Shown here piece after piece: positions 10,692 through 21,157 of a stretch of DNA of 57,683 bases (its first letter is position 1; every line of letters starts with the position of its first letter). Made by a program: the position numbers and the translations under genes. The notes below the pieces were generated by a model. That model saw only the letters and a list, made by a program, of their open reading frames with translations. It was not told where the DNA came from and searched no databases. Origin of the DNA: Pseudomonas sp. MYb185 (GTDB lineage Bacteria > Pseudomonadota > Gammaproteobacteria > Pseudomonadales > Pseudomonadaceae); the NCBI RefSeq assembly GCF_002979975.1, contig NZ_PCQD01000016.1, positions 1 to 57,683 of the forward strand, given 5' to 3'.

Positions 10692-11437
10692 CAGGACTCC
10701 GCTGCCACCTGTTCGCTGGTTTTGCCGAAGCGCCGTTGACGGCAGGCGAAATCGGCAAGGGCTGCGCGCATGGCGTCGTGTTTGAAATCAGGCCAGAAAA
10801 GATCGGAGAAATACAGCTCGGCGTAAGCCAGCTGCCACAGCAGGAAGTTGCTGATACGCCGCTCCCCACCGGTGCGGATGCACAGATCCGGCATCGGGAA
10901 ATCGCCGGTGCACAGCCGCGCACCGACCTCTTCGGCACTGATCGCCTCGGCGTCGATGACACCGGCGACGGCATCCCGAGCCAGGGACCGAGCCGCCTGG
11001 GTTATGTCCCACTGACCGCCGTAATTGGCGGCGATCAGCAGTTGCAGGCCGCTGCAGTTGGCGGTCAGCGCCTCGGCATCGGCCATCGCCCGCTGCAATA
11101 CCGGATCGAACCGGCTGCGATCACCGATGATGTTCAGACGGATGTTGTTGTCCCGCAGCTTGCGCACCTCCCGGTGCAGGGCGAACAGGAACAGCTCCAT
11201 CAGTGCGCCCACTTCTTCCTGAGGCCGCGCCCAGTTCTCACTGGAGAAGGCGAACAGGGTGAGCACCTCGACACCTTCGCGGGCGCACACCTCGATCACC
11301 GCCCTGACGGCGTCGACACCAGCCTTGTGCCCCGCCACCCCCGGCAGGAAACGCTTGCGCGCCCAGCGGTTGTTGCCATCCATGATGATGGCAACGTGAC
11401 GGGGCACTGCTGCGGTTACAGCTTTGTTATCGGTCAT
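10691..11437 (-). CDS. uppS: Undecaprenyl diphosphate synthase
   Basis: UppS (IspU) is the cytosolic cis-prenyltransferase that builds the C55 lipid carrier for peptidoglycan and O-antigen from FPP and IPP. The 248-residue protein starts with the family motif IIMDGNNRWA, with catalytic Asp20. It contains LTLFAFSSENW and the C-terminal IRTGGERRISNFLLWQLAYAEL block, which binds diphosphate. It lies between frr and cdsA, so membrane lipid, carrier lipid and isoprenoid genes are co-transcribed. Confidence 0.97.
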   Translation of the reverse strand: MTDNKAVTAAVPRHVAIIMDGNNRWARKRFLPGVAGHKAGVDAVRAVIEVCAREGVEVLTLFAFSSENWARPQEEVGALMELFLFALHREVRKLRDNNIRLNIIGDRSRFDPVLQRAMADAEALTANCSGLQLLIAANYGGQWDITQAARSLARDAVAGVIDAEAISAEEVGARLCTGDFPMPDLCIRTGGERRISNFLLWQLAYAELYFSDLFWPDFKHDAMRAALADFACRQRRFGKTSEQVAAES

Positions 11438-11473
11438 GGCAAGGGACTCTGGCTGGTCGGGAAGCAGACAGCA

Positions 11474-12031
11474 TCAGATCGCCATCAGATCCGCTTCCTT
11501 GGTTTCCAGCGCCTTGTCGATCTCGGCAACGTACTTGTCGGTCAGCTTCTGCACTTCGTCAGCGGCACGACGCTCGTCGTCCTCACTGATTTCCTTGTCC
11601 TTCTGCAGATCCTTGAGCTGGCCCAGGGCATCGCGACGGATGTTGCGCACCGCTACCCGGGCATTCTCGGCCTCACCACGCGCCTGCTTGGTATAGCCCT
11701 TGCGGGTTTCCTCGGTCAGCGCCGGCATCGGCACCCGGATGGTGGTGCCCGCGGTAGCCGGGTTCAGGCCCAGATCGGAGGTCATGATGGCCTTTTCCAC
11801 TGCCTGGATCATGCTCTTGTCGAACACGCTCAACGCCAGGGTACGGGAGTCCTCGACGGTGACGTTGGCAACCTGGCGCAGCGGCGTGTCGGCACCGTAG
11901 TAGGACACCATGACGCTGTCCAGGATGCTCGGGTGCGCCCGTCCGGTGCGGATCTTGGCGAAAGCGCCATCCAGCGACTCGACGGACTTCTTCATGCGCT
12001 CCTGCGCTTCCTTCTTGATTTCGTTGATCAT
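11474..12031 (-). CDS. frr: Ribosome recycling factor
   Basis: RRF, with EF-G, splits the post-termination ribosome. The 185-residue protein has the standard length and ends of the family (start [10 protein letters not shown], the [10 protein letters not shown] motif near residue 28, VPMPALTEE in the middle, and a C-terminal helix rich in charged residues). It is separated by only 3 bases from the upstream pyrH stop and lies 36 bases before uppS. Translation and lipid-precursor genes thus form one continuous minus-strand unit. Confidence 0.97.
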   Translation of the reverse strand: MINEIKKEAQERMKKSVESLDGAFAKIRTGRAHPSILDSVMVSYYGADTPLRQVANVTVEDSRTLALSVFDKSMIQAVEKAIMTSDLGLNPATAGTTIRVPMPALTEETRKGYTKQARGEAENARVAVRNIRRDALGQLKDLQKDKEISEDDERRAADEVQKLTDKYVAEIDKALETKEADLMAI

Positions 12032-12034
12032 TAC

Positions 12035-12769
12035 TCAGCCCTCGATCAATGTGCCCTCGGCGCTTCCTACCACTGCATTGAGCAGCGCGCCGGGCTTGTT
12101 CATGTTGAATACCCGCAGGGGCATCTTGTGATCGCGAATCAGACAGATAGCCGTCAGATCCATTACGCCCAGCTTCAGATCCAGTACCTGATCATAGCTG
12201 AGGCGGTCAAAACGTTCGGCATTCGGGTCCTTCATCGGATCGCGATCATACACGCCATCGACCTTGGTCGCCTTGAGCACCACGTCGGCATCCACTTCGA
12301 TGCCGCGCAGGCAGGCTGCGGTATCGGTGGTGAAGAACGGATTACCGGTGCCAGCAGAAAATATTACCACGTCGCCACCCGCCAGATAGCGCATCGCCTT
12401 GCGCCGATCATAATGCTCGGTGACCCCTTCCATGGCAATCGCCGACATCACGCGGGTCTGGATATTGGAACGCTCCAGCGAGTCGCGCATGGCCAGCGCG
12501 TTCATCACGGTGGCCAGCATACCCATATGGTCGCCAGTGACCCGGTCCATGCCGGCAGCGCTGAGCGCGGCACCGCGGAACAGGTTGCCACCACCGATAA
12601 CCAGCCCCACCTGGACACCGATGCCGATCAGTTGACCGATCTCCAATGCCATGCGATCCAGTACCTTCGGGTCGATACCGAAGTCCTCGGTGCCCATCAG
12701 GGCCTCACCGCTGAGTTTTAGAAGAATTCGCTTGTACTTGGGCTGACGGCTGCTAGGTACCTGGGCCAT
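12035..12769 (-). CDS. pyrH: UMP kinase
   Basis: PyrH phosphorylates UMP to UDP in pyrimidine nucleotide synthesis. It is a hexameric amino-acid-kinase-family enzyme, usually regulated by GTP and UTP. The 244-residue protein has the phosphate-binding LKLSGEAL motif after a short basic N-terminus, GGGNLFRG, and the [15 protein letters not shown] region that contacts UMP. It is the first gene after the tsf terminator, so it probably has its own promoter in the 12770-12850 stretch, where I could not pick out a convincing one. Confidence 0.97.
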   Translation of the reverse strand: MAQVPSSRQPKYKRILLKLSGEALMGTEDFGIDPKVLDRMALEIGQLIGIGVQVGLVIGGGNLFRGAALSAAGMDRVTGDHMGMLATVMNALAMRDSLERSNIQTRVMSAIAMEGVTEHYDRRKAMRYLAGGDVVIFSAGTGNPFFTTDTAACLRGIEVDADVVLKATKVDGVYDRDPMKDPNAERFDRLSYDQVLDLKLGVMDLTAICLIRDHKMPLRVFNMNKPGALLNAVVGSAEGTLIEG

Positions 12770-12850
12770 TCATCACTCTCCTGCTGTGGGGTGAAACACT
12801 CAACGAGTCACTCCCAGACAACCGGAGCGCTGACTTGTTCAGTATTTCTT

Positions 12851-12885
12851 AAAAAGAAGGCTTCACGCCTGCGCGTGAAGCCTTC
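12851..12885 (-). terminator. Rho-independent terminator after tsf
   Basis: A perfect 13-base-pair stem (arms 12856-12868 and 12873-12885, loop CTGC) is followed on the minus strand by TTTTTAAG. It lies about 60 bases downstream of the tsf stop and before pyrH, so it ends the rpsB-tsf transcript. Confidence 0.9.
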
Positions 12886-12948
12886 CTGGGTAACCTGGTT
12901 GCAGACTCCGCAACGGGAGTCTGCAGAAGCGTCGGTCACGCCGTGCCA

Positions 12949-13818
12949 TTACTGCTTGGACGCAGCCACCTGGGCAGCCACTTCGGCAGCGAAGTCGACC
13001 TCGGCACGCTCGATACCCTCGCCCACTTCGAAGCGGGTGAAGGAAACGATCTCGGCACCGGCTTTCTTGGCCAGCTCGCCGACCTTGACTTCCGGGTCCT
13101 TGACGAAGGCTTGCTCAACCAGGCTGGCTTCCGCCAGGAACTTGTTGATGCGGCCCTTGACCATGTTCTCGACGATGTTTTCCGGCTTGCCGGCGATCTT
13201 GTCGGCGTTCAGCGCCAGGAAGATTTCCTTTTCCTTCTCGATCACCTCAGGGGATACCTGGGACGGGTCGAGCAGTTGCGGGTTGCTGGCAGCCACATGC
13301 ATGGCGATGTCACGGGCCAGATCGGCGTCGCCACCTTTCAGGGCAACCAGTACACCAATGCGGTGGCCGTGCAGGTAGGCACCCACCACGTCGCTTTCCA
13401 CACGGGCCAGACGACGGATGTTGACGTTCTCGCCGCACTTGGCGACCAGCGCTTCACGGGCGGATTCCTGATCGGCGATCAGCGGAGCAGCGTCGGTGTA
13501 ACCGGCAGCGAAGCCTTTTTCCAGGCTCTCGTTGACGAAGCCCTTGAAGTCGTCCTGCAGAGCCAGGAAGTCGGTCTGGGAGTTGACTTCGATGATGATG
13601 GCGGACTTGTTGTCGTCAGCCACCTTGACCGCGATAGAACCTTCGGCAGCAATGTTGCCGGCTTTCTTGGCGGCCTTGATCGAACCGGCGGCACGCATGT
13701 CATCGATGGCTTTCTCGATATCGCCACCGGCTGCGGCCAGTGCCTTTTTGCAATCCATCATGCCCTGGCCGGTACGCTCACGCAGTTCCTTGACCATGGC
13801 TGCAGTAATCTGTGACAT
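12949..13818 (-). CDS. tsf: Translation elongation factor Ts
   Basis: EF-Ts is the nucleotide exchange factor that regenerates EF-Tu-GTP. The 289-residue protein has the N-terminal UBA-like domain and the signature TGQGMMDCKKAL (about residues 17-28), followed by the core domain with SQTDFLA, which contacts EF-Tu. A clear ribosome site (AGAGGAA, 6 bases before the ATG) supports the start. It is preceded by a strong hairpin that separates it from rpsB, and followed by a terminator. Confidence 0.97.
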   Translation of the reverse strand: MSQITAAMVKELRERTGQGMMDCKKALAAAGGDIEKAIDDMRAAGSIKAAKKAGNIAAEGSIAVKVADDNKSAIIIEVNSQTDFLALQDDFKGFVNESLEKGFAAGYTDAAPLIADQESAREALVAKCGENVNIRRLARVESDVVGAYLHGHRIGVLVALKGGDADLARDIAMHVAASNPQLLDPSQVSPEVIEKEKEIFLALNADKIAGKPENIVENMVKGRINKFLAEASLVEQAFVKDPEVKVGELAKKAGAEIVSFTRFEVGEGIERAEVDFAAEVAAQVAASKQ

Positions 13819-13911
13819 GAACTATTCCTCTGACTTGCTTGATTGGGGACCATCCGAACCACAGGACAGCCTCATCATGTTGCTTTCAAGATGTTGCATT
13901 CAAGATAGTGC

Positions 13912-13936
13912 AAAAAGGGGGCATGGCCCCCTTTTT
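13912..13936 (-). terminator. Hairpin attenuator between rpsB and tsf
   Basis: An 11-base-pair stem with a 3-base loop (A5G5C ... GC5T5) is flanked by A and T runs, so it can act as an intrinsic terminator in either direction. Lying between rpsB and tsf, it probably lets only part of the rpsB transcripts continue into tsf. Confidence 0.8.
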
Positions 13937-13968
13937 GAATACGGCTTTCAGACCACGCCGATTCCCAC

Positions 13969-14709
13969 TCAGCCTTCGGAGGCCTCGGAGGCTGCAGCGG
14001 TCTCCTCGACGAACTCGTCGACGCCGCCGCTGTTCTTGCCGCGCAGTACCGCATCAGCCATGGCGCCGGCGTACAGCTTGATGGCGCGGATGGCGTCATC
14101 GTTGCCGGGGATCACGTAGTCGACACCTTCAGGGCTGCTGTTGGTATCGACGATGCCGATAACCGGAATGCCCAGCTTGTTGGCTTCGGTGATGGCAATG
14201 CGCTCGTGCTCGACGTCGATCACGAAGATGGCATCGGGCAGGCCGCCCATGTCCTTGATACCGCCCAGGCTGCGATCCAGTTTTTCCAGATCACGGGTGC
14301 GCATCAGCGCTTCTTTCTTGGTCAGCTTGGTGAAAGTGCCGTCTTCGGCCTGGACTTCCAGATCGCGCAGACGCTTGATCGACTGACGAATGGTCTTGTA
14401 GTTGGTCAGCATGCCGCCGAGCCAACGGTGATCAACATAGGGCATGCCGGCGCGGGTGGCTTCTTCAGCAATGATCTTGCTGGCAGCGCGCTTGGTGCCG
14501 ACGAACAGCAGCTTGTTCTTGCCGCTGGCCAGCTTCTCCACAAAGCTCAGGGCTTCGTGGAACATGGGCATGGTTTTTTCCAGGTTGATGATGTGAATCT
14601 TGTTACGCGCGCCGAAAATGAACTTGCCCATTTTCGGGTTCCAGTAACGGGTCTGGTGGCCGAAGTGCGCACCGGCCTTCAGCATGTCACGCATGGAAAC
14701 TTGGGTCAT
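13969..14709 (-). CDS. rpsB: 30S ribosomal protein S2
   Basis: S2 is a late-assembling small-subunit protein at the head-body junction. From the ATG at 14709 ([13 protein letters not shown]) the protein has 246 residues, including the motifs [15 protein letters not shown] and [14 protein letters not shown] and the acidic Ser/Ala/Glu tail common in pseudomonads. GGAG lies 5 bases before this ATG. An upstream in-frame extension of 17 residues is not part of the family and is rejected. It is transcribed divergently from map. Confidence 0.97.
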   Translation of the reverse strand: MTQVSMRDMLKAGAHFGHQTRYWNPKMGKFIFGARNKIHIINLEKTMPMFHEALSFVEKLASGKNKLLFVGTKRAASKIIAEEATRAGMPYVDHRWLGGMLTNYKTIRQSIKRLRDLEVQAEDGTFTKLTKKEALMRTRDLEKLDRSLGGIKDMGGLPDAIFVIDVEHERIAITEANKLGIPVIGIVDTNSSPEGVDYVIPGNDDAIRAIKLYAGAMADAVLRGKNSGGVDEFVEETAAASEASEG

Positions 14710-14852
14710 GATAACTCCATAGATAGATTGGGTTGAGCCTCCACATATCCCGCTGTCCAACCCCGCAGGGCACCCAGGGCAACGTGTCGATATGTGTGCG
14801 GTTTCAGTAGTGCCTGCGGCGGAAAAATCCCGCGTTCGTTCAGGCGCGGCGC

Positions 14853-14882
14853 TTTATACCACATAATGCCGGGCTGAATAAA
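14853..14882 (-). promoter_or_regulatory. Predicted rpsB promoter with GC-rich discriminator
   Basis: On the minus strand, TTTATT (14877-14882) is followed 18 bases later by TATAAA (14853-14858) and then GCGCCGCGCC. A GC-rich discriminator right after the -10 is typical of ribosomal promoters under stringent (ppGpp) control. The leader to rpsB would be about 140 bases, room for feedback by S2. The assignment is by eye only. Confidence 0.5.
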
Positions 14883-15007
14883 GACCGGTGTGCCGGACGG
14901 CGCACCCGCCCCGATGCAGCAGACGCCTGGCCAGTTCTGATAAACTCTCGCCAGATCCATCCATTCTGCACGCCGGCTGGCGTGGCAACACGAGAGAATT
15001 TCCCTAC

Positions 15008-15796
15008 ATGAGCGTATCCATCAAGACCCCCGAAGACATCGCCGGTATGCGCGTGGCCGGCCGGCTCGCCGCCGAAGTGCTGGAGATGATCGGGGAATAC
15101 GTCAAGCCGGGCGTGACCACCGATGAGCTGAACCAGCGCTGCCATGACTATATCGTCAATGAGCAGAAGGCCATTCCCGCACCGCTGAACTACGGCGGCG
15201 GCCATGGCCGCATCCCTTTCCCCAAGTCCATCTGCACCTCGCTCAACCATGTGGTCTGCCATGGCATCCCGAATGACAAGCCGCTGAAGAGCGGCGACGC
15301 GATGAACATCGACGTCACCGTGATCAAGGACGGCTATCACGGCGACACCAGCAAGATGTTCCATGTCGGCGAAACTCCCGAATGGGTCACCCGGCTCTCG
15401 CGCGTCACCCAGGAATGCCTGTATAAAGGCATCTCGGTGGTCCGCCCCGGCGCCCGGCTGGGTGATATCGGCCAGATCATCCAGGATCATGCCCATGCCA
15501 ACCGCTACAGCGTGGTACGCGATTACTGCGGTCACGGCATCGGCAAGGTCTTCCACGAGGAACCCCAGGTACTGCACTATGGCAGGGCGGGGACCGGCCT
15601 GGAGCTGCAGGAAGGCATGATCTTCACCATCGAGCCGATGCTCAACCAGGGGCGCGCGGAAACCCGCCTGCTGGGGGACGGCTGGACCGCCATCACCAAG
15701 GACCGCAAGCTGTCGGCCCAGTGGGAACACACCATTCTGGTCACCGCCGATGGCTACGAGATCCTGACATTGCGCAAGGAAGAAACCTTCCGCTGA
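15008..15796 (+). CDS. map: Methionine aminopeptidase, type I
   Basis: Map removes the initiator methionine from nascent proteins. The 262-residue protein has the five metal ligands of the pita-bread fold: Asp in NIDVTV, Asp in GDTSKMF, His in GHGIG, Glu in IEPML and Glu in WEHTI. The true start is [11 protein letters not shown]; a 40-residue upstream extension in frame has no family counterpart. The intergenic region to rpsB (298 bases) carries divergent promoters; TGATAAACT near 14938 could be the map -10 element. Confidence 0.96.
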   Translation: MSVSIKTPEDIAGMRVAGRLAAEVLEMIGEYVKPGVTTDELNQRCHDYIVNEQKAIPAPLNYGGGHGRIPFPKSICTSLNHVVCHGIPNDKPLKSGDAMNIDVTVIKDGYHGDTSKMFHVGETPEWVTRLSRVTQECLYKGISVVRPGARLGDIGQIIQDHAHANRYSVVRDYCGHGIGKVFHEEPQVLHYGRAGTGLELQEGMIFTIEPMLNQGRAETRLLGDGWTAITKDRKLSAQWEHTILVTADGYEILTLRKEETFR

Positions 15797-15824
15797 GGTC
15801 TGTTACCGGAGTCGAGGAAGCACT

Positions 15825-18524
15825 GTGGATCACGAACTGTTTGACCCGAGCCAGTTCAAGGCCGATCTGGCACTAGCGCGCAGCCCGATTCCCGCTTTCA
15901 GGAAGGCCCTCCAGCACGCCGCTGATGTTCTGCAGGCGCGCTTCGAGGGTGGTCGGGACATTCACAAGCTGATCCATGATCGCGCCTGGCTCACCGACCA
16001 GATCCTGCGCCAGGCCTGGACCACCCTGGCCTGCCCTGAAGAAGCCGACATAGCCCTGCTGGCGGTCGGCGGCTACGGCCGTGGTGAACTGCACCCGCAT
16101 TCGGACATCGACCTGCTGATCCTGCTGCGCGACGGCAGCAGCGGCGAACATTACCACGAGGCCATCAGCCGCTTCCTCACCTTGCTCTGGGATATCGGCC
16201 TGGAGGTCGGCCAGAGCGTGCGCAGCATCAGCGAATGCCAGCATGAAGCACGGGGCGACGTTACCGTCATCACCAACCTGATGGAATCGCGCATCCTGGT
16301 CGGTGACCAGCAACTGCGCCAGGCGATGATCGATGCGCTCGGCCCGCAGCAGATGTGGACCAGCGCCGAGTTCTTCCGCGCCAAGCGGGCCGAGCAGCAC
16401 GCCCGCCATGCCAAGTTCAACGATACCGAGTACAACCTCGAGCCCAACGTCAAGAGCTCTCCTGGCGGCCTGCGCGATATCCAGACCATCGGCTGGGTGG
16501 CGCTGCGCCACTTCGGCACCAGCAACCTGCGCGAACTGGTGGATCAGGGCTTTCTCAACGAGCCCGAATACAACATCCTCGCCGGCGGCCGGGCCTTTCT
16601 CTGGCAGGTGCGCTTTGCCCTGCATACCCTGGCCGGGCGCGCCGAAGACCGGCTGCTGTTCGATCACCAGCGGGCCCTGGCGCGACTGTTCGGCTTCGAG
16701 GACAACGACGCCAAGCTGGCGGTCGAGCGCTTCATGCAGAAGTACTACCGCATCGTCATGTCGCTGTCGGAACTCAACGACCTGCTGATGCAGCATTTCG
16801 AGGAGATCCTGCTGCGCAATGCCGAGGCGGCGGACATCCAGCCGCTCAATGCACGCTTTCAGGTACGCAACCACTACATCGAAGTGACCCATCCGCAGGT
16901 ATTCAAACGCACCCCCTTCGCTCTGCTGGAGATTTTCCTGCTGATGGCCCAGCACCCGGAAATCCGCGGCGTACGGGCCGACACCATCCGCCTGCTGCGC
17001 GACCACCGACACCTGATCGATGACGAGTTTCGCAGCGACATCCGCAATACCAGCCTGTTCATCGAACTGCTGCGCTGTCGCGAAGGCATCCATCGCAACC
17101 TGCGGCGGATGAACCGCTATGGCATTCTCGGTCGCTACCTGCCGGAGTTCGGCCGCATCGTCGGCCAGATGCAGCACGACCTGTTCCACATCTATACGGT
17201 GGATGCGCACACGCTGAACCTGATCAAGCACCTGCGCAAACTCGGCCGCCCCGACTATCAGGAAAAGTACCCGCTGGCCTGGAAGATCTTCTGCCGCCTG
17301 CCCAAGCCGGACCTGCTGTACATCGCCGGGCTGTATCACGACATCGCCAAGGGCCGCGGCGGGGATCACTCCGAACTCGGTGCGGTCGATGCCAGCCGCT
17401 TCTGTCAGCGCCACCAGCTGCCGGCCTGGGATACCCACCTGGTCTGCTGGCTGGTGGAAAATCACCTGATCATGTCCACCACCGCCCAGCGCAAGGACAT
17501 CTCCGATCCACAGGTGATCCACGACTTCGCCACGCACATGGGCAACCAGGTGCGCCTGGACTACCTGTACGTGCTGACCATCGCCGATATCAACGCCACC
17601 AACCCGAACCTGTGGAATTCCTGGCGGGCCTCGCTGCTGCGCCAGCTGTACACCGAAACCAAGCGCGCCCTGCGCCGCGGCCTGGACAATCCGCCCGACC
17701 GCGCCGAGCAGATCGCCGACACCCAGCGCGCCGCCATGGACATCCTGGTACGCAGCGGTATCGACGAGGACGACACCGAAGCGCTGTGGGCACAGCTGGG
17801 CGACAACTACTTCCTGCGCCACACCGCCAGCGACATCGCCTGGCACACCGAGGCCATCGTCCAGCACCCGCTGCACCGCGGACCGCTGGTGCTGATCAAG
17901 GAAACCGCCCAGCGCGAGTTCGAGGGCGCCACCCAGATATTCCTCTATACCGCCGAACAGCACGACCTGTTCGCGGTGACGGTGGCGGCCATGGACCAGC
18001 TCAACCTGAGCATTCAGGACGCCCGGGTGATCACCACCAACCATATCAATCTGGGCACCTACATAGTGCTGGATGCCGATGGCGGCTCGATTGGTGACAA
18101 TCCCGAACGCACCCGCGAGATCAAGCGCGAACTGGTCGACGCGCTGTCCGACCCGGACGCCTATCCGGCGATCATCCAGCGCCGGGTACCGCGCCAGCTC
18201 AAGCACTTCGCCTTCGCCCCGGAAGTCACCATCTTCACCGACCACGGCGGCCAGCACACCATCCTCGAACTCAGCGCCCCCGACCGGCCCGGTCTGCTGG
18301 CGAAAATGGGAAAAATATTTCTGGATTTCGACATCAGCGTGCAAAATGCCAAGATCGTCACGCTGGGCGAACGCGTGGATGATGTTTTCGTGCTAACCGA
18401 TGCGGACAACCAGCCGTTGTCCGACCCACAATTGTGCCAGCGCCTGCAGAACACCATTATCCGTACGCTCAGCTACAACACCGGCCAGCCGGACACCGGC
18501 ATGCCGCAATCCATGGATATCTGA
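15825..18524 (+). CDS. glnD: Bifunctional PII uridylyltransferase / uridylyl-removing enzyme
   Basis: GlnD senses glutamine and adds or removes UMP on PII (GlnB/GlnK), setting nitrogen regulation. The 899-residue protein has the nucleotidyltransferase domain with [16 protein letters not shown] (about residues 82-97), a GlnD-specific linker, an HD phosphohydrolase domain ([17 protein letters not shown], near residue 505), and two C-terminal ACT domains (about 700-780 and 810-890) that bind glutamine. The start is GTG with AGGAAG 5 bases upstream. The long antisense frame at 15873-18344 is an artefact of high GC. Confidence 0.97.
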   Translation: MDHELFDPSQFKADLALARSPIPAFRKALQHAADVLQARFEGGRDIHKLIHDRAWLTDQILRQAWTTLACPEEADIALLAVGGYGRGELHPHSDIDLLILLRDGSSGEHYHEAISRFLTLLWDIGLEVGQSVRSISECQHEARGDVTVITNLMESRILVGDQQLRQAMIDALGPQQMWTSAEFFRAKRAEQHARHAKFNDTEYNLEPNVKSSPGGLRDIQTIGWVALRHFGTSNLRELVDQGFLNEPEYNILAGGRAFLWQVRFALHTLAGRAEDRLLFDHQRALARLFGFEDNDAKLAVERFMQKYYRIVMSLSELNDLLMQHFEEILLRNAEAADIQPLNARFQVRNHYIEVTHPQVFKRTPFALLEIFLLMAQHPEIRGVRADTIRLLRDHRHLIDDEFRSDIRNTSLFIELLRCREGIHRNLRRMNRYGILGRYLPEFGRIVGQMQHDLFHIYTVDAHTLNLIKHLRKLGRPDYQEKYPLAWKIFCRLPKPDLLYIAGLYHDIAKGRGGDHSELGAVDASRFCQRHQLPAWDTHLVCWLVENHLIMSTTAQRKDISDPQVIHDFATHMGNQVRLDYLYVLTIADINATNPNLWNSWRASLLRQLYTETKRALRRGLDNPPDRAEQIADTQRAAMDILVRSGIDEDDTEALWAQLGDNYFLRHTASDIAWHTEAIVQHPLHRGPLVLIKETAQREFEGATQIFLYTAEQHDLFAVTVAAMDQLNLSIQDARVITTNHINLGTYIVLDADGGSIGDNPERTREIKRELVDALSDPDAYPAIIQRRVPRQLKHFAFAPEVTIFTDHGGQHTILELSAPDRPGLLAKMGKIFLDFDISVQNAKIVTLGERVDDVFVLTDADNQPLSDPQLCQRLQNTIIRTLSYNTGQPDTGMPQSMDI

Positions 18525-18531
18525 GGACCGG

Positions 18532-19728
18532 ATGAACAGCGATCTGCAACGGCTGCAGCCCTACCCGTTCGAAAAACTGCGGGCGCTGCTCGCTGACGTC
18601 ACGCCCAACCCCGAGTTGACGCCGATTTCCCTGTCCATCGGCGAACCCAAGCATGCCGCGCCAGCCTTCGTGCTGGATACCCTGGCCGCCAACCTGGAAC
18701 AGGCCGCCGTCTATCCCACCAGCGCCGGCCTGCCGGCCCTGCGGCAGAGCATCGCCGACTGGCTGAACCAGCGTTTCCAGCTGCCTGCCGGCATACTCGA
18801 TGCCGACCGGCATGTACTGCCGGTCACCGGTACCCGCGAAGCCCTGTTCTCCTTCACCCAGGCCGTGGTCGAACGCGACCCGCAGGGTCTGGTGGTCAGC
18901 CCCAACCCCTTCTATCAGATCTACGAAGGCGCCGCACTGCTGGCCGGAGCGCAACCGCACTACCTGGCCTGTGATGCGGACAACGGCTTCATCCCCGATT
19001 TCGACCGGGTGCCCGAGGATATCTGGCAACGCTGCCAGCTGTTGTTCCTCTGCTCCCCCGGCAACCCCACCGGCGCCGTGATCCCGCTGGAGACCCTGCA
19101 GAAGCTCATCGCCCTGGCCGACCGCCATGACTTCGTCATCGCCTCGGACGAGTGCTACAGCGAGATCTACCGTCCGGGCCAGAGCGCACCACCTGGGCTG
19201 CTGCAGGCCTGCGCTGCCATGGGCCGGGATGACTTCGCACGCTGCGTGGTGTTCCACAGCCTGTCCAAGCGCTCCAACCTGCCCGGCCTGCGTTCCGGCT
19301 TCGTCGCCGGCGACGCCCGCCTGCTGGGTCCCTATCTGACCTACCGTACCTACCACGGCTGCGCCATGCCGATCCCGACCCAGTTGGCCAGCATCGCCGC
19401 CTGGCAGGACGAGCAGCACGTCGCCGCCAACCGTGAGATGTACCAGAGCAAGTTCGATGCGGTACTGGGTATTCTCGGCGAGGTCATGGATATCCAGCGC
19501 CCCGATGCCGGTTTCTACCTGTGGCCGGCCACGCCGCTGGATGACGAAAGCTTCACCCGGCGCCTGCTGGCCGAACAGAACGTCGCCGTGGTGCCGGGCC
19601 GTTACCTGTCACGCGACATCGATGGCCACAATCCCGGCGCCGGCCGGGTACGCATGGCGCTGGTCGCGCCGCTGGCCGATTGCATCGAAGCCGCCCAGCG
19701 CATCCGCACCTTTATCAGGAGTCTGTGA
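18532..19728 (+). CDS. dapC: Succinyldiaminopimelate transaminase
   Basis: DapC transaminates N-succinyl-2-amino-6-ketopimelate to N-succinyl-LL-diaminopimelate in the lysine/peptidoglycan precursor pathway. It is a fold-type I PLP enzyme of 398 residues with the CSPGNPTGAV motif, ASDECYSEIY, and the PLP lysine at about residue 246 in HSLSKRSNLPGLRSGF. It follows glnD by 7 bases and precedes the ArsC-like gene by 2 bases. With dapD in the same block, and dapE on the other side of the island, the succinylase branch is complete except for dapF. Confidence 0.93.
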   Translation: MNSDLQRLQPYPFEKLRALLADVTPNPELTPISLSIGEPKHAAPAFVLDTLAANLEQAAVYPTSAGLPALRQSIADWLNQRFQLPAGILDADRHVLPVTGTREALFSFTQAVVERDPQGLVVSPNPFYQIYEGAALLAGAQPHYLACDADNGFIPDFDRVPEDIWQRCQLLFLCSPGNPTGAVIPLETLQKLIALADRHDFVIASDECYSEIYRPGQSAPPGLLQACAAMGRDDFARCVVFHSLSKRSNLPGLRSGFVAGDARLLGPYLTYRTYHGCAMPIPTQLASIAAWQDEQHVAANREMYQSKFDAVLGILGEVMDIQRPDAGFYLWPATPLDDESFTRRLLAEQNVAVVPGRYLSRDIDGHNPGAGRVRMALVAPLADCIEAAQRIRTFIRSL

Positions 19729-19730
19729 AG

Positions 19731-20072
19731 ATGATCACCCTGTATGGCATCAAAGCCTGCGACACCATGAAGAAAGCCCGCACCTGGCTGGACGAGGCGG
19801 GCATCGAATACCACTTCCATGACTACAAGAAGGAAGGTATCGACGCCGACAGTCTGCGCAACTGGTGTCAGGAACATGGCTGGGAGAAGATCCTCAACCG
19901 CCAGGGCACCACCTTCCGCAAACTCGACGAAGCGGACAAACAGGATATCGACCAGAACAAGGCCATCGCCCTGATGCAGGCCAACCCGTCAATGATAAAA
20001 AGACCGGTACTGGATATCGGCTCACAGCGCCTGGTCGGCTTCAAACCCGACCTGTATGCAGCTGCCCTCTGA
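19731..20072 (+). CDS. ArsC/Spx-family reductase (YffB-like)
   Basis: This 113-residue thioredoxin-fold protein belongs to the ArsC-like YffB group: start MITLYGIKACDTMKKA with a single N-terminal Cys10, then RKLDEADK and the C-terminal KRPVLD...LVGFKPDLY block. It has been proposed to be a glutathione-dependent reductase, but its substrate is unsettled. It is not a genuine arsenate reductase by context: there is no arsR or arsB nearby. It sits between dapC and dapD, an arrangement common in pseudomonads, and is clearly co-transcribed with dapC (2-base gap). Confidence 0.88.
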   Translation: MITLYGIKACDTMKKARTWLDEAGIEYHFHDYKKEGIDADSLRNWCQEHGWEKILNRQGTTFRKLDEADKQDIDQNKAIALMQANPSMIKRPVLDIGSQRLVGFKPDLYAAAL

Positions 20073-20095
20073 CACCATGCACGAAGGAACACCCG

Positions 20096-21130
20096 ATGAG
20101 TGAGCATTTCAGTCTGGCCCTGGGTATCGGCACGCAGAATACTGCCGGTGACTGGCTGGAAGTCTATTATCCCCAACCCATTCTCAACCCCGAGCGCGAG
20201 CTGGTCGCAGTGGTCGCCAGCCAGATCGGCTACAACGGCGGCAACCAGGCCATCAGCCTGTCCGCCAGTCAGTGCGCCGTACTGGGCAAAGCCCTCACCG
20301 ATGCAGGCTTTGCCGAGCTCGGCGCATTGGCCACCCAACTCAAGGACAGCAGCCGCCCGCTGGTGGCGACCATCCTGGAAACCGATGACGCCCCTACCAC
20401 CACCCCCGGCGCCTATCTGAAGCTGCACTTGCTGTCGCACCGCCTGGTCAAGCCCCACGAAGTGGTGCTGGCCGGCCTGTTCCCGCTGCTGCCCAACGTC
20501 GCCTGGACCAACGAGGGCGCCATCGACCTGCGCGAGCTGCCCCAGCGCCAGCTCAGCGCTCGCCTGCAAGGCCACGACCTGCAGGTGCACAGCGTCGACA
20601 AGTTCCCGATCATGACCAACTACGTGGTACCCACCGGCGTGCGCATCGCCGATACCGCACGGGTGCGTCTGGGCGCCTACATCGGTGAAGGCACCACGGT
20701 GATGCATGAAGGCTTCATCAACTTCAATGCAGGCACCGCTGGCACCAGCATGGTCGAAGGGCGCATCTCGGCGGGCGTGTTCGTCGGCAAGGGCTCGGAC
20801 CTGGGTGGCGGCAGCTCGACCATGGGCACCCTCTCCGGCGGTGGCAACATCGTCATCTCGGTCGGCGAAGGCTGCCTGATCGGCGCCAACGCCGGGATCG
20901 GCATCCCGCTGGGTGACCGCTGCACCGTGGAAGCCGGCCTGTACATCACCGCCGGCCTCAAGGTCGCGCTGCTGGATGATGACGACAACCTGGTGAAGAT
21001 CGTCAAGGCTCGGCAGTTGGCCAATCAACCCGACCTGCTATTCCGCCGCAATTCGCAGACCGGCTCGATCGAGTGCAAGACCAACAAGAGCGCAATCGCC
21101 CTCAACGATATGCTGCACGCGCATAACTGA
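20096..21130 (+). CDS. dapD: Tetrahydrodipicolinate N-succinyltransferase
   Basis: DapD succinylates tetrahydrodipicolinate using succinyl-CoA. The 344-residue protein is the longer Pseudomonas/Actinobacteria form rather than the 274-residue E. coli form. It has an N-terminal domain (about 1-170) and a left-handed beta helix of hexapeptide repeats (about 175-290: ARVRLGAYIGEGTTVMHEG, MVEGRISAGVFVGKGS, GGGSSTMGTLSGGG). The ATG at 20096 is preceded by AAGGAA; a longer in-frame opening covers the end of the previous gene and is rejected. Confidence 0.95.
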   Translation: MSEHFSLALGIGTQNTAGDWLEVYYPQPILNPERELVAVVASQIGYNGGNQAISLSASQCAVLGKALTDAGFAELGALATQLKDSSRPLVATILETDDAPTTTPGAYLKLHLLSHRLVKPHEVVLAGLFPLLPNVAWTNEGAIDLRELPQRQLSARLQGHDLQVHSVDKFPIMTNYVVPTGVRIADTARVRLGAYIGEGTTVMHEGFINFNAGTAGTSMVEGRISAGVFVGKGSDLGGGSSTMGTLSGGGNIVISVGEGCLIGANAGIGIPLGDRCTVEAGLYITAGLKVALLDDDDNLVKIVKARQLANQPDLLFRRNSQTGSIECKTNKSAIALNDMLHAHN

Positions 21131-21139
21131 CGCAGAAAA

Positions 21140-21157
21140 AGCCCGGTTCGCCGGGCT
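21140..21157 (-). terminator. Hairpin after dapD, T-tailed on the minus strand
   Basis: A 7-base-pair stem AGCCCGG/CCGGGCT with a TTCG loop is followed on the minus strand by TTTTTCTG, whereas on the plus strand it has only TCC after it. It would stop minus-strand transcripts coming from the tcdA remnant better than dapD transcripts, consistent with a terminator once shared by convergent dapD and tcdA. Confidence 0.6.

Noticed and set aside
15873..18344. An 823-codon minus-strand open frame opposite glnD
   Set aside because: It lies entirely within a clear glnD gene; no recognisable domain, and residue composition matches an antisense shadow.
19731..20072. An arsenate resistance gene
   Set aside because: The protein is ArsC-like in fold, but it belongs to the YffB group and sits in the dap cluster without arsenic genes.
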